Part shown: piece after piece, positions 17,242-25,845 of the stretch
Numbering within the stretch: position 1 is the first letter of the stretch
How the letters are laid out: the number at the start of each line of letters is the position of its first letter
Assembly: GCA_913775715.1 (NCBI GenBank)
Contig: CAJYMC010000007.1
Coordinates: 1,240,001-1,304,000, forward strand
Direction: 5' to 3'
Length of the DNA: 64,000 nucleotides
Origin: an uncultured Exiguobacterium sp.
GTDB lineage: Bacteria > Bacillota > Bacilli > Exiguobacteriales > Exiguobacteriaceae
Program-made: the position numbers and the translations under genes
Notes under the pieces: model-generated
The model's input: only the letters and a program-made list of their open reading frames with translations
Told to the model about the DNA's origin: nothing
The model's database searches: none

Positions 17242-18966
17242 TCAATCGACGGAGAGAGAGGATTCCGTTAACGTCAGATACTGCTCAATCGCCTGGACGA
17301 GCGGTTGCTGGGCTTCCATCCAAAACGCGACAGATGTCGGATCAGCATCGAGATGACGGTTAACGATCTCATCGATCGTCGCTTGACCGGAATCATGCAT
17401 GACCGCTTCAAAGACTGCCGAAAATTGACTCGGATCCGCTTGAACCGTCTGATACAGACTATTGCTGAGCAGATAACCGATCGTGTAGGGAATGTTATAG
17501 AACGCAAGATTCGGATTGAATAAATGACTGATGTACATCCATTTATATCGCGCCGGTTCAGGCAATACTGGACCATAGGCTAACCGTTCTTCCTCTTGCA
17601 GGAGTTCACTTAACCGTTCGGCACTGACCGTCCCTTGTTGACGTTCCGCATAAAAACGTTGCTCGAACCGGAACATGCCGGGAACGATGCTGGCATATTT
17701 CAGCCCTTCTCGGATCTTGACCTCTAGGAGAGCGAGTACTTCTTCTCGTTCCGTCGTCTCTTTGATGGCAGCATCGAGCACGAGATTCTCCATGAACGTC
17801 GAAGCCGTCTCCGCGATGCTCGTTCCTTTGATTTGATTTAAATAGGGTTCGTCTTGCAGTAAATAATTATGATAGGCATGACCAAATTCATGAGCGAGCG
17901 TCGCGACATCCGGATAACTGTCGCGGTACGTCATAAAGATCCGGCTCTCCTTGGCAATCGGAAAGGCAGCGCAGAATCCGCCCTCTGCTTTTCCAGGACG
18001 ATTCTCTGCATCGACCCATCCCTCACTAAACACGTTTTCCGCGAAGGCGCCAAGCTGCGGATTCAATCGTTTGAATTGTTTGGTTACAATCGACTGTGCC
18101 ATCTCAAACGGAACGTGACGCGCGGAGCGATAGGTGTTCGTCTCAAAATCATGCCATTCTCCCGTCACCCGATCTGCTTGGGCAATCTTTCGGGCGTAAT
18201 AGGCGTGAAAGAGGTCGCGGTGTTGATCGAGTGCTTCCATCATCGCTTTTAGGCTCGCTTCCGAGATTCGGTTCTGCTCAAGCAACTCAGTCAATGGTTG
18301 CTCCCAGTTCCGCATCTTGTAGGATTGCAATCTGAAGCCGGCAATCCGGTTCAGAATCGTCGCAAACAGGTCAGCTTCTTCGGCACAAGTGGTGTCAACT
18401 GCTGTCGCTGCCGCTAGACGAGCCGAACGGTCAGGTGCGAACATCGCTTCGTGTAGCCCTTGACCGATCGTGACCTGCTTTTTTTCCAAGTCGACGCGTA
18501 ATGCCATGAAACGCTGTTTGTAAAGCTGTCCCCAGCCTTGGAACCCATCCACACCGAGATCCTGCAATAATTGTTCCTGCACTAGTGGTGCACGACGGGA
18601 CTGGATGTCACGGCGTTCGCTTAAGAAAAAGGCATACGGTGAATCCATGACGAGCATTTCCCACTCTTCTTGTGACAGTGCGGCGATCTTTGTATCGAGT
18701 GCTGCTGCCTCACTGCGCACCATCGCTTGTACGATTTCAATCTCTTCGAGCAATGAATGGACTTCTGAGCGCGTGACATCTTCTGCATATAAGCAATAAA
18801 TGAAGTCGCTCCATTCCTCGACGTCGCGCGCGACTTGCTGATAACGCTCGACCTGTTCTGCCACATTTGCCGGACGTTTCGTCAACGCCGCTTGTATCGT
18901 AGCAATTCCTGCTTTGACATCGTTAATCGTGTAGAGTTTTTCTAATTGCCATCGTGTGTGTTTCAT
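17242..18966 (-). CDS. M3-family oligoendopeptidase (PepF-like)
   Basis: 574 residues, normal for this cytoplasmic zinc-metallopeptidase family that trims short peptides. The zinc motif HEFGHAYH lies near residue 358, with a downstream Glu in IAETASTFMENLVL as third ligand. AGGAGG precedes the ATG. Upstream of rpiA in the same direction. Substrate range cannot be told. Confidence 0.92.
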   Translation of the reverse strand: MKHTRWQLEKLYTINDVKAGIATIQAALTKRPANVAEQVERYQQVARDVEEWSDFIYCLYAEDVTRSEVHSLLEEIEIVQAMVRSEAAALDTKIAALSQEEWEMLVMDSPYAFFLSERRDIQSRRAPLVQEQLLQDLGVDGFQGWGQLYKQRFMALRVDLEKKQVTIGQGLHEAMFAPDRSARLAAATAVDTTCAEEADLFATILNRIAGFRLQSYKMRNWEQPLTELLEQNRISEASLKAMMEALDQHRDLFHAYYARKIAQADRVTGEWHDFETNTYRSARHVPFEMAQSIVTKQFKRLNPQLGAFAENVFSEGWVDAENRPGKAEGGFCAAFPIAKESRIFMTYRDSYPDVATLAHEFGHAYHNYLLQDEPYLNQIKGTSIAETASTFMENLVLDAAIKETTEREEVLALLEVKIREGLKYASIVPGMFRFEQRFYAERQQGTVSAERLSELLQEEERLAYGPVLPEPARYKWMYISHLFNPNLAFYNIPYTIGYLLSNSLYQTVQADPSQFSAVFEAVMHDSGQATIDEIVNRHLDADPTSVAFWMEAQQPLVQAIEQYLTLTESSLSVD

Positions 18967-19052
18967 GCTTTTCCTCCTATGCGTGATCTATTCGTTCTTT
19001 CATTCGTGAGGACACTCGACTTCTCCTGTATTTTCCATCAGACACAAAAAAA

Positions 19053-19077
19053 CTCCTTCAGCCATTGACTGAAGGAG
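19053..19077 (-). terminator. Terminator of trhA
   Basis: 9-bp stem CTCCTTCAG / CTGAAGGAG followed on the minus strand by seven T residues. Confidence 0.85.
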
Positions 19078-19084
19078 GACATTC

Positions 19085-19732
19085 TCATAAGACGAAGAAG
19101 TAGACACATAGGAAATGCGCTAAGCTACCAAGTAGTACGAAAATATGGAAGATTTCATGGAATCCAAGATGTTTGAACGATAAGATACGTGGCTTCAGCC
19201 CATAGATGATGCCACCAATCGTATAGAAGATACCACCAAGGAACAATAATCCGATACCAAGCGGTGATAAGACTTGCGCGAGTGGTGTGATCGCAAATAC
19301 CATGATCCAACCCATTCCGATGTATAGCGTCGTTGATAACCAACGTGGACTGTTGAACCAAACCAATTTAAAGGTGATTCCAGAGACGGCAATCAACATA
19401 ACGATGCTGAACAAGACCCAACCGGTCGGACCGTTCAGACTGACGAGACAAAACGGTGCGTAAGACCCGGCAATCAACAAATAAATCATCGAATGATCCA
19501 ACCGACGCCAGATCGCGATCGCCCGGTCGCTCGCAAGCACCATATGGTAGGTCGCTGAGACGGCATAGAGCGCCATCATACTGACACCAAAAATAATCGC
19601 TGCAACAATCGCAAGTGATGCCCCCCGTTCTAACGATGCCTTGATGACAAGTGCCAGTAACCCGACAAAAGCAAAGACAGCCCCCCCAAGATGCGTTAAT
19701 CCATTAATCGGTTCTCTCATATAAGCTTTCAC
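19085..19732 (-). CDS. trhA: Haemolysin III / PAQR-family membrane protein
   Basis: 215 residues with seven predicted membrane helices. The N-terminal EPINGLTHLGGAV and the C-terminal GFHEIFHIFVLLGS carry the conserved histidines of the TrhA/PAQR family, thought to bind zinc and affect membrane state. GTG start with GGGGAGGA upstream. A perfect inverted repeat (19751-19771) lies in its leader. Divergent from a DUF1836 gene. Confidence 0.9.
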   Translation of the reverse strand: MKAYMREPINGLTHLGGAVFAFVGLLALVIKASLERGASLAIVAAIIFGVSMMALYAVSATYHMVLASDRAIAIWRRLDHSMIYLLIAGSYAPFCLVSLNGPTGWVLFSIVMLIAVSGITFKLVWFNSPRWLSTTLYIGMGWIMVFAITPLAQVLSPLGIGLLFLGGIFYTIGGIIYGLKPRILSFKHLGFHEIFHIFVLLGSLAHFLCVYFFVL

Positions 19733-19750
19733 TTTCGTTCCTCCCCTGAT

Positions 19751-19771
19751 ATGTAGTTTTGAATACTACAT
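19751..19771. promoter_or_regulatory. Inverted repeat between trhA and the DUF1836 gene
   Basis: ATGTAGT-7-ACTACAT, a perfect 7-bp inverted repeat in the divergent intergenic region, about 20 bases upstream of the trhA start. Possible operator for the neighbouring DUF1836 protein. Confidence 0.45.
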
Positions 19772-19844
19772 GGCGTTATATACGTATTCTATCATATGAT
19801 GGAGAAGTAGAAAGTCCTATTTTAGCGATTTTGGAGGTTTTTTT

Positions 19845-20360
19845 ATGACACATTCTGACGACACGAGACAAGATCGTCAATTACGGCTCGAAGATATCCC
19901 GAATATCGATCTTTATATGGATCAAGTCATCCAACTGTTCGAGCGGACATTTGAGGAAACGACGCGAAGTGCAGACGAGACGATTTTGACGAAGACGATG
20001 ATCAACAATTATGCCAAGAAGAAATTATTCTTTCCGGTCACGAATAAAAAGTATACAAAGGAACACTTGATTCTGATCAGCTTGATTTATCAATTGAAAA
20101 GTTCGTTTTCGATCAATGATATCAAGACGATGCTTACGCCCTTAAACGAAGGCATCGAACAGGATCAACTCGATCTTGAAGGGTTTTATCGCAATTACCT
20201 CGAACTGACGGAACGAAATACAGCCCGCTTCGTCACCGAACAAGACGCTCTGACCGCCTCGACGACCGACCCACTGGAACAGATTTTAGCGTTGGCTCAT
20301 ATGAGTAATTTGTACCGGCGTGCAGCAGAACGATTGATTGACACTCAACTGAAAAAATAA
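19845..20360 (+). CDS. DUF1836 domain protein (MerR-like helix-turn-helix)
   Basis: 171 residues. LTKTMINNYAKKKLFFPVTNKKYTKEHL is the DUF1836 signature and resembles the start of a MerR-type DNA-binding domain (plant-a-helix, then wing). It is cytoplasmic and has a GGAGG ribosome site. Divergent from trhA across an inverted repeat, so a regulator of trhA and itself is a reasonable guess. Confidence 0.7.
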   Translation: MTHSDDTRQDRQLRLEDIPNIDLYMDQVIQLFERTFEETTRSADETILTKTMINNYAKKKLFFPVTNKKYTKEHLILISLIYQLKSSFSINDIKTMLTPLNEGIEQDQLDLEGFYRNYLELTERNTARFVTEQDALTASTTDPLEQILALAHMSNLYRRAAERLIDTQLKK

Positions 20361-20414
20361 GAGAACGCTTCCACTGCGTGATACACTAGAAGAAAAGGCA
20401 AAGGAGGAACAGTC

Positions 20415-21380
20415 ATGGAGATCGCGACGACTTTCTTGCGACAGCTGGATCATATCGCACCAGACTTCAGAACGTATCAGGATGGCATTCTAATCGAACT
20501 GGCATTTGATCGGACGATCGGCACAGAGCAGGTTTCCGCAAGCGCATTACTTGAAACGGCAGACGATTTAACGGCACGACTACGTACGCAAACGACACAA
20601 GCATTACTGCTCGCTTCGAAAATCCATGCCTTTGACACTCATGCACCGAGCCGGATTGCTGAGATGATGTCGATTCATGGCTATTTTAAATCGCATCGTT
20701 TGTCGCATCCCTTGAATGCATACTCCACTGCCCTGTTCATCAGTCGTCTTTCTCCACAGGACGCGGTACTCGAGCGGACCGCTCAGTTATATGCTCGTCT
20801 CAAAAAACAGCATCGTTTCATCGTGTCACCGCTATTGACCTCCTTCGTCTATTTTCACGCCGCGACACGCGGTGAGTTAGACGAACTCGCCTCGCGTATC
20901 GAAACAGTCTATCAACGACTGAAACGACGATTCGGTCGCGCCCAACAGACGTATATCGTCGCCTTGTTATTCGCTTTATTACCAGAGGATGAGTGGGATC
21001 GTTATCTCGCGCAATTAGAGGCGTCCCGTAAATTACATCGTAAGCATCACGTGCCCCTGTCCTTTCATGGTATGCTCGCGCTACTCGGTGATCCAACCGT
21101 TCACGCTTCGTCACTCGAACAAATGGCAGAGGCGTTACGGTCTGATTTACATTTTAAGTATCGGAAGGACTTAGTCTACTTGACGGCAATCCGATTATAC
21201 TTGAGTCAACAAACGATCCTGCAACAGCTCTTCCCATCTTCAATTCTCCCGCCGGACAGTGCCGATGTGATGCCGTTCTTACTCTTCCCTGTTGATTTGA
21301 CCGATACGTCCCATGCGACGGACGGCGGGATCGACGGAGGATTTGATGGTGGCGGTGACGGCGGCGGGGGTGGCGAATAA
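20415..21380 (+). CDS. DUF4003-family protein with glycine-aspartate tail
   Basis: 321 residues, helical throughout, matching the DUF4003 family; function unknown. The last 20 residues are almost only Gly, Asp, Ile and Phe (DGGIDGGFDGGGDGGGGGE), a flexible acidic tail. It begins 54 bases after the DUF1836 gene with AAAGGAGG before the ATG, so it may be co-transcribed with it. Confidence 0.7.
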   Translation: MEIATTFLRQLDHIAPDFRTYQDGILIELAFDRTIGTEQVSASALLETADDLTARLRTQTTQALLLASKIHAFDTHAPSRIAEMMSIHGYFKSHRLSHPLNAYSTALFISRLSPQDAVLERTAQLYARLKKQHRFIVSPLLTSFVYFHAATRGELDELASRIETVYQRLKRRFGRAQQTYIVALLFALLPEDEWDRYLAQLEASRKLHRKHHVPLSFHGMLALLGDPTVHASSLEQMAEALRSDLHFKYRKDLVYLTAIRLYLSQQTILQQLFPSSILPPDSADVMPFLLFPVDLTDTSHATDGGIDGGFDGGGDGGGGGE

Positions 21381-21401
21381 AATTCAAAAACAATACAGCA
21401 A

Positions 21402-21448
21402 AAAGGGCAATCGACGCGTGGCATTACTGCCGAACGTCGATTGCCTTT
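21402..21448. terminator. Bidirectional terminator
   Basis: Stem of about 14 bp (GCAATCGACG / CGTCGATTGC core plus A/T flanks) between the convergent DUF4003 gene and the gene at 21457. Confidence 0.85.
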
Positions 21449-21456
21449 CATTTTAG

Positions 21457-21723
21457 TCATTCTTTATCTTGTTGGTTGTCATCATCAGACGGCTGGACAT
21501 CGCCATCTTCATCTGAAGCATGGGACAAATCGGGTGCCTCTTCACTCGAAGCTTCTTCACTTGATTGATCTGCTTCTTGCTCTTGATGCTTCGATTCCTC
21601 TTCATCCTTCGATTTTTCTGGAACCTCCGCATGGTTTTGCGGATCACGCCCCGCAATCTCATCCTTCGTCATTCGGTTACCTGAAGTAATCGGATCCGTT
21701 TCTTTATCGTGTTGATCAGCCAT
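21457..21723 (-). CDS. Small acidic, disordered protein, probably sigma-B controlled
   Basis: 88 residues rich in Glu, Asp, Gln and Ser with almost no hydrophobic residues, so intrinsically disordered. AAGGGGG precedes the ATG. A near-perfect sigma-B promoter lies at 21766-21790, overlapping the stop codon of the gene before it. No family recognised; the profile is that of a hydrophilin-like stress protein. Confidence 0.6.
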   Translation of the reverse strand: MADQHDKETDPITSGNRMTKDEIAGRDPQNHAEVPEKSKDEEESKHQEQEADQSSEEASSEEAPDLSHASDEDGDVQPSDDDNQQDKE

Positions 21724-21765
21724 TTGGCATCCCCCTTAAAATGTACTTGTTCTACCTTTTAAGGT

Positions 21766-21790
21766 ATTCCCGACTGAAGAACGGTTAAAC
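21766..21790 (-). promoter_or_regulatory. Sigma-B-type promoter
   Basis: On the minus strand GTTTAA (21785-21790), 13 bases, GGGAAT (21766-21771). This matches the B. subtilis sigma-B pattern GTTTAA-N12/14-GGGWAW. Confidence 0.6.
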
Positions 21791-23539
21791 CTCAGCACGT
21801 CCTCGTATAATATCCTCAACAAGTAGTTGATCGATCGGTTGAGGATGATGGACCTCGTATCCTTGCACATACAACAATTCATCTAACGTTTGAATGTGCT
21901 GCAGCTGTGACGGTGTTTCGACTTCCTGAATCACGAGCGCGATGTTCAACGTCGACGTCAAGGAATGGACAGAGCGAATCATCGAGCGCTCCAACTGATT
22001 TTGAACGAGACGACGCGTAAAGATTGGATCGAGTTTGACCGCTTGGACAGGCAAGCGTAACAACGAATTGAGTGACGCATAATGACTACCGAAATGATCG
22101 ACGGTCAGACGATAGCCTGCTTGGCGTAACTGTTCCAAGCGTTTGATCGCAAAACGACGACGTGTTTGCAGTACTTCCTCACGAATTTCAAGAATGAGAC
22201 GCTCATCCGGGAAGTAAGACTCTTCTGTTAGTCGAATTAACTCGGAAAAGAGTTGATCCGACTCGAACTGATTTGCCGATAGATTGACGGCGACCGAAAT
22301 CTTACGACCAAACATTTCTTCTAGCCGACGTTGATCCAAGATTGCCTGACAGATCGTAAATCGACCAATGTCCGGAAAAATCTCCATCTTCTCAGCAATC
22401 GGAATGAAATCCGTCGGACTGACGAAGCCAAGCACTGGGTGGTTCCAGCGCAAAAGTGCTTCAACCGCGACATAATGTTCTTGTTTCGCATCGACGATCC
22501 ATTGGTAATAAAGCTCGAACTGCCCCCGTTCCAGTGCATGCGACAGCTCTGATTCAAGGACCGATGCAAACGGGTGCTGTTCCGCATGCCGGTTTGGATT
22601 GACGAACGAAGTCCGTCGTTTTCCGTCGTGTTTGACTTGTTGCATCAAAGCTTCCGCTGCATAAATCTGCGTCTGACGACTCGCCATGTCACCCGTCAAG
22701 AGACTGACACCAGACGATGCCGTCACGTGAATCGGTTCGTCCGCGACACCAACGATTGGTTGCTCGATCGCTTCCGTTACGATGCGGGCATAGTCTATTG
22801 CATGCTGTTCGAATTCTTGCTCTTGCTCAAGTTCTGCCAATACGACGAACTCATTACCATCCATCCGTCCGACGACATGATTCGGTAACGGTACATATTT
22901 TAGACGACTTGCAATTTCACGCAACACTTCATTCCCTATCCGGTAACCGTGCGTAGCATTGATCGCATGAAAACGGTCGAGGTTCAAGACCATCAAGAAA
23001 GCTGGATGAATCGTCACACTCGAAATTAAACGATTCATATAGCGTTCGTTATAGACATCTGTCAAAGCGTCTTTGATGACATACGTTTCAACGTTGATTG
23101 ATTTACTAATGATGTCAGCGTAATGTTCCACAAGTGCAATATCCTGCTCCTTGAAGTCAAATGGTTGATCGTCGAAGGCGCATAACGTCCCGATCTTCTC
23201 ATTCTCAGCATTCTTGATCGCCACTCCCATGAAACTTCCGTTCCCGAGTGCTTTCGTAACCGGATGATTGACCGTCAACGGGTCATTGAGCAATTCACTG
23301 ATTGAAACCTTTCCATCCGTTTCATCGACGACTAGCTTACAGAGAACGTGTTGGAAGACATGGGTCGAGCCTTCTTCAATCAATTGTCGCTCTTGATTGA
23401 TGGCCTTGACGACAAAGTTGCTATATGAATCATTTAATGCAAAAAATAACGTATTGACGCCGATCCGTTCACTGAGTTTTTCAAGAATTTCCTCGACGAG
23501 CGGATGCAATGCTTCATAACGAATGTGTGAGTTATTCAC
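21785..23539 (-). CDS. GAF-GGDEF-EAL protein with degenerate active sites
   Basis: 584 residues. Order: GAF domain (about 10-150), GGDEF (about 155-300), EAL (about 325-575). The cyclase loop reads DGNEF instead of GGDEF, so diguanylate cyclase activity is unlikely. The EAL domain keeps EALLRW, NLSANQF and VKLD, but the metal-binding DDFGTG loop is DHFGSH, losing one aspartate; it may bind rather than cleave c-di-GMP. The GTG start has AAAGGAGGA upstream; an ATG 12 codons earlier overlaps the stop of the kinase gene (ATGA) and could also be used. Co-transcribed with that kinase. Confidence 0.8.
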   Translation of the reverse strand: MNNSHIRYEALHPLVEEILEKLSERIGVNTLFFALNDSYSNFVVKAINQERQLIEEGSTHVFQHVLCKLVVDETDGKVSISELLNDPLTVNHPVTKALGNGSFMGVAIKNAENEKIGTLCAFDDQPFDFKEQDIALVEHYADIISKSINVETYVIKDALTDVYNERYMNRLISSVTIHPAFLMVLNLDRFHAINATHGYRIGNEVLREIASRLKYVPLPNHVVGRMDGNEFVVLAELEQEQEFEQHAIDYARIVTEAIEQPIVGVADEPIHVTASSGVSLLTGDMASRQTQIYAAEALMQQVKHDGKRRTSFVNPNRHAEQHPFASVLESELSHALERGQFELYYQWIVDAKQEHYVAVEALLRWNHPVLGFVSPTDFIPIAEKMEIFPDIGRFTICQAILDQRRLEEMFGRKISVAVNLSANQFESDQLFSELIRLTEESYFPDERLILEIREEVLQTRRRFAIKRLEQLRQAGYRLTVDHFGSHYASLNSLLRLPVQAVKLDPIFTRRLVQNQLERSMIRSVHSLTSTLNIALVIQEVETPSQLQHIQTLDELLYVQGYEVHHPQPIDQLLVEDIIRGRAEV

Positions 23540-23571
23540 CGTGTCTTCCTCCTTTCTCAGTCGATTGTCGG

Positions 23572-25206
23572 TCATGCGTCGAGCGGGAGTTGAATGATAA
23601 AGGTACTGCCCTCTCCTTCCGTCGATTGGACGGAAATCGCTCCCCCATGATCAAGCACGATCATGCGACAAATCGCGAGCCCTAAGCCGGTTCCACCGAT
23701 TTTACGTGTATCCGAGTTATCTGCTCGGTAAAACTTGTCAAAGATATAAGGTAAAGCTTTCTCTGGTATACCGAGCCCTTCGTCTGAAATTTCAATCCGT
23801 AATTGATCCGACTGGTTTGACCCTTTGATCCGGATTGCGCCACCTTCAGGTGAATATTTAATCGCGTTCATGATCAAGTTCGTGAACAACTGTTTCATCT
23901 TTTCACTGCTTGCTGAAATCGTATAGGATCCCGGATCAAATTGGACACTGATACGATGTGCGCGACTCGCGAGATCAAACAGTGGTTTCATCTCGAACAT
24001 CAATTGTTTCACATCAAGCGGTTCTTTTTGTGTGCCATGTGTCGAGTCTTCTCCTTTTTGAATTTCCAGGATGTCATTGATCAATTCCGCCAAACGAACG
24101 GTTTCTGAATGAATCGTCTGCAAATACCGCTTTTGTCGCTTCGGATCGACTTCTCGTTTCATCAATAATTCAGTGAAGCCCATGATGGAAGAGAGCGGTG
24201 TCCGCAACTCGTGCGACACGATCGAGACGAACTCTGCCTGCTTGAGGTCGAGTTCCTTATCTTTCGTCACATCACGCAAGACGAGCATCATGCCCCATTC
24301 GACGTTCGCGATTGCAATCCGCTCAGCGTAAGCACTGAGGAGCAAGTTTCCCCGAAATGCTGATAGTTCGATCGTTTCTCCCGGAATATCTCCATTCATT
24401 AGTTGACCGATGTAGTCATGGAGTGCGTCTGGCTGATCGACATGTTCAAACAACGACGTCGCCCGTTCGTAGGCGTGGCGGAATCCTTGCGCCTGATTGA
24501 CGAGCTTCGGTGGAAACATGTTCAACAAAGCTTGGTTCGCATAGATCTGTTCCCCACTACTCTCGATGTATAGGACAGCTTCCCGAATCGAGTCCAGTAG
24601 CTGATACGTCTTGATCTTTTCATGCTCCATCTGATGGAACAGGAGATGGCGTTCAAGCGTCATTCCGAGTTTTCGTGATAGATCAAGTAAGTCCCCGACT
24701 TGCTCTAGGTTGAACTGAGGAAAAGCATGACGAATATAAAGTAACCCGACGACTTGTCCGTTACTTGGAGATTGGACGGGGATCGCCGATTCGAACTGAT
24801 CGCCAAGTGGTAATTGAACCGATTTACGCATGACGAACGCCCGGCGTAAGACTGAATATTGATCGAGATCTTTTTCAATCAACTCCATCTCGTCGATGCC
24901 TTGCGCGACGAAATGATTCAACTGTTCGCGACGGTACAAGAGAATGGCCCCTTCTTCCACATCAAGCAGTTGCAACAGAATCGTCAAGACAGTTTCACAA
25001 GCCGCTTCGACATTTTGCGTCGCTAACGCTTCCATGATTTCATTGCGTTGCTTTAATTTCAGTTCGACTTCTCGTAAATTCTGTTGTAATCGATTGATTT
25101 CACGTTGATCGAGTGATGTGAGTCGTGCCTCAGCTGATGCTGGAACCGTTCCTTGGCGCAATCGGTAAGGACGGTCCTTCGAGTGGTCGCGTAAGATTCG
25201 TTTCAA
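23572..25206 (-). CDS. Sensor histidine kinase (GAF-PAS-HisKA-HATPase)
   Basis: 544 residues, no membrane helix, so cytoplasmic. A coiled-coil start (about 30-65), GAF (about 65-195), PAS (about 205-315), the phosphorylated His in SIVSHELRTPLSS (about 330) and an ATPase domain with NLIMNAIKYSPEGG, DEGLGIP and GGTGLGLAI. TTG start with AAAGGAGGA. No response regulator is adjacent; the next gene is the degenerate GGDEF-EAL protein, which may be its partner. A role in linking a small-molecule or redox signal to c-di-GMP control is inferred. Confidence 0.88.
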   Translation of the reverse strand: MKRILRDHSKDRPYRLRQGTVPASAEARLTSLDQREINRLQQNLREVELKLKQRNEIMEALATQNVEAACETVLTILLQLLDVEEGAILLYRREQLNHFVAQGIDEMELIEKDLDQYSVLRRAFVMRKSVQLPLGDQFESAIPVQSPSNGQVVGLLYIRHAFPQFNLEQVGDLLDLSRKLGMTLERHLLFHQMEHEKIKTYQLLDSIREAVLYIESSGEQIYANQALLNMFPPKLVNQAQGFRHAYERATSLFEHVDQPDALHDYIGQLMNGDIPGETIELSAFRGNLLLSAYAERIAIANVEWGMMLVLRDVTKDKELDLKQAEFVSIVSHELRTPLSSIMGFTELLMKREVDPKRQKRYLQTIHSETVRLAELINDILEIQKGEDSTHGTQKEPLDVKQLMFEMKPLFDLASRAHRISVQFDPGSYTISASSEKMKQLFTNLIMNAIKYSPEGGAIRIKGSNQSDQLRIEISDEGLGIPEKALPYIFDKFYRADNSDTRKIGGTGLGLAICRMIVLDHGGAISVQSTEGEGSTFIIQLPLDA

Positions 25207-25289
25207 CGTGTATCCTCCTTTCTAAATGCATTCCTGTTACAAATTATAGCATGGTCCCTATTTGATCGACAGTTCGATTACTGTCTTGC

Positions 25290-25721
25290 TTATATGCTGG
25301 TTTGCACTAATGTACGAAATGCTTCTTCAAATGCGCGGTCCGCATCGCGCGTCCGTTTTTTCGGTCCTTTCGTCCGTCCCCCGGCTCGTCGGATTTGTTG
25401 TCCGACATGGCGTGTGTGGAGCAATAAATCGATATTATCGTTCGTGAACTGACGACCATTTTGATCGAGCGCGAGCCCCCCTCGCGCTAAAACGAGTGCG
25501 GCTAGACCGTAGTCTTGCGTCACGACGAGATCGCCGCGTTTCATCCGATTGACGATTGCGTAATCGACGGCATCTGGTCCTTGTCCGACCGTGATCGTCG
25601 TCGCCCCCTCCCGCATCATCTGATGTGCTGTATCACAAACTAAAAAGACGTCACGTCCCTGTCGGTGTCGAACGACTAGATCGACAACGGGACATCCGTC
25701 CGCATCTACGAAAATAGACAT
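25290..25721 (-). CDS. UPF0178 / YaiI-YqxD family protein
   Basis: 143 residues. The N-terminal FVDADGCPV and the later VVTQDYGLAALVLARG are the signatures of DUF188, a PIN-like fold. Members are predicted nucleases of unproven function. AGGGAGGA precedes the ATG. Confidence 0.85.
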   Translation of the reverse strand: MSIFVDADGCPVVDLVVRHRQGRDVFLVCDTAHQMMREGATTITVGQGPDAVDYAIVNRMKRGDLVVTQDYGLAALVLARGGLALDQNGRQFTNDNIDLLLHTRHVGQQIRRAGGRTKGPKKRTRDADRAFEEAFRTLVQTSI

Positions 25722-25845
25722 CTGAATCCTCCCTTATTGTTTCCACTATCAGTGTCACAAACCAAAAGATTTCTTGTCAAGTCGCGTTTCCCATTTGACC
25801 GTTTCTTCGTTCTTTCGGACAATGGAAAAGAGAGGATGTGTTGAA

